Assembly: GCF_900112035.1 (NCBI RefSeq)
Contig: NZ_FOKC01000001.1
Location: forward strand, 248,001 to 312,000
Source of the DNA: Nocardioides alpinus
GTDB lineage: Bacteria > Actinomycetota > Actinomycetes > Propionibacteriales > Nocardioidaceae
Direction of reading: 5' to 3'
Length of the DNA stretch: 64,000 nt
Under the pieces are notes generated by a model, which did no database searches, was not told the origin of the DNA, and saw only the letters and a program-made list of their open reading frames with translations. Shown piece after piece: positions 63,013 to 64,000 of this stretch. Position numbers and translations under genes: made by a program. Each line of letters opens with the position of its first letter. Position 1 is the first letter of the stretch.

Positions 63013-64000
63013 GTGAGCGCGCTTCCCCGTCCCGACCTGCCACCCGGACCCGCCCGGTCGCTCAACGACGCCCTCCACGGGCTCCACCACCGGGCCGGCT
63101 GGCCGTCGCTCCGCACCCTCGCCCGCGAGACCGCCGTCTCCCACACGACCGTCTCCAAGGTCTTCTCCACCCCCGCGCTGCCCTCGTGGGGCACGCTCGA
63201 GCTCCTGGTCGAGGCTCTCGACGGCGACACCGCTGCCTTCCACGCCCTCTGGCTCGCCGCCTCCACCTCAGTCGACGGCAGCGAGCCTCCGCCACGGATC
63301 GCCGGACGCGGCACCGAGCTCGACGTCGTACGACGCCACCTCGAGTCGGGCACCGGGCTCCTGCTCGTCACGGGCGAGGCCGGCATCGGCAAGACCACCG
63401 TGGTCCAGGCAGCGTGCGACTCGGTGCGCAGGTCGGTCACGCTGGCCGCCGGACGCTGCCTGCCACTGTCGACGGAGATCCCGTTGATGCCGTTCACCGA
63501 GGCGCTCCGGGGCTTGGGTCGTCGGGACAGTGGACGGGCGATGTCCGACGCGCTGGGCGAGTGCCCCGACTACGTCTCCCCGGCCCTGGCCACGCTGCTC
63601 CCGGAGCTGGGCGCGACCGGCGAGCTGCCCGACCCCGACGACCGCTGGTTGCGCCAGCGGCTGTTCTCGGCCGTCACCGAGCTGACGGAGGTCCTGTCAC
63701 GCCGCAGCGCGTTCGCACTCGTGCTGGAGGACCTGCACTGGGCGGACGACCTCACCCTCGACCTCGTCGACCACCTGTTCCGCACCAGCCGGACCAGGAT
63801 CCTGGCCACGTGGCGGACGGACGACCCGGACGTCCCTTCGCAGCGACGCGACTGGTGCACACGCGTGCGCCGCGACGCAGGGGTGATCGGGCTGGGCCCG
63901 TTGACCCGCGAGGAGACCGTCACGCAGCTCACCGTCCTGCGCCCCGGCACCTCCCGCACTGCGGCTGCGCTCATCCACCAGCGGACCCACGGCCAGCCGC
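63013..64000 (+). CDS. HTH-AAA ATPase transcriptional regulator (3' end outside window)
   Basis: A single open frame from GTG 63013 (GAGAGGGG upstream) runs off the right edge without a stop. The N-terminal part (about 10-75) is an HTH (LRTLARETAVSHTTVSKVFS) of the XRE-like kind. An AAA_16/STAND ATPase domain follows, with Walker A LLVTGEAGIGKTTVV (about residue 122) and Walker B FALVLEDLHWADD (about residue 236). Similar proteins are large LuxR/STAND regulators, here with the HTH at the N-terminus. The rest is outside the window, so the sensor domain is unknown. The phased GGTTGAC repeats upstream may be its site. Confidence 0.82.
   Translation, partial: MSALPRPDLPPGPARSLNDALHGLHHRAGWPSLRTLARETAVSHTTVSKVFSTPALPSWGTLELLVEALDGDTAAFHALWLAASTSVDGSEPPPRIAGRGTELDVVRRHLESGTGLLLVTGEAGIGKTTVVQAACDSVRRSVTLAAGRCLPLSTEIPLMPFTEALRGLGRRDSGRAMSDALGECPDYVSPALATLLPELGATGELPDPDDRWLRQRLFSAVTELTEVLSRRSAFALVLEDLHWADDLTLDLVDHLFRTSRTRILATWRTDDPDVPSQRRDWCTRVRRDAGVIGLGPLTREETVTQLTVLRPGTSRTAAALIHQRTHGQP

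Overview
The window is high-GC DNA with GTG starts, many 1-8 nt gene overlaps and many apparently leaderless genes. Together with DUF4245, DUF6542, a TrwC-like relaxase trace and class II FBPase, this points to an actinobacterium, most likely Nocardioides or a relative (Nocardioidaceae). That assignment is inference from gene content, not from a marker gene.

Left arm (1-10.6 kb): small regulator/transporter cassettes. These are TetR + MMPL exporter, a GbsR/MarR-type regulator broken by a 26-bp tandem duplication, a lone TetR, MarR + DHA2-type MFS, a Bcp-like peroxiredoxin, DoxX with a divergent HxlR and a clear operator, and TetR + PaaI-type thioesterase.

Accessory island (about 10.8-23.4 kb): first a graveyard of fragments (nucleotidyltransferase, IS30 transposase tail, relaxase N-terminus). 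Then come an excisionase and a tyrosine integrase. Next is a HipT-like kinase gene split by an intact IS110-family (IS1111-like) element, followed by a HipS-like/HIRAN protein. Last is a four-gene short type II CBASS operon: HNH-SAVED effector, CD-NTase, E2-like protein and a DUF4238 protein. Two observations stand out. (i) The 3' noncoding region of the IS element contains, in the expected order, short segments matching its own insertion site and its own right end, so a bridge (seek) RNA can be read by eye. (ii) The CBASS operon starts from a promoter overlaid by a near-perfect CIRCE (HrcA) operator and an actinobacterial SOS (LexA) box, which suggests induction by stress or DNA damage.

Core block (23.5-43 kb): ychF, two bPH-domain proteins, an acyl-CoA dehydrogenase, a secreted metzincin with a truncated copy of its 3' end nearby, xthA, an MFS transporter, rmuC, DUF6542, YciO, ispH, xseA-xseB, DUF4245, a modABC molybdate importer with a TOBE regulator, glpX and two alpha/beta hydrolases.

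Carbohydrate block (43.1-61.8 kb): galK, two sugar ABC importers each with its own ATPase, an amylosucrase-like GH13, a GH32 fructosidase, a LacI regulator, a GH36 alpha-galactosidase and a GH13 alpha-glucosidase. The set fits import and stepwise breakdown of raffinose-family oligosaccharides, sucrose and fructans: galactose is removed by GH36 and phosphorylated by GalK, and the sucrose and fructose parts are handled by GH32 and GH13. Strong hairpins divide the second ABC operon into expression steps. The right edge holds a DUF1707 protein, a small secreted protein, a phased heptamer repeat and the start of an HTH-AAA regulator that runs off the window.
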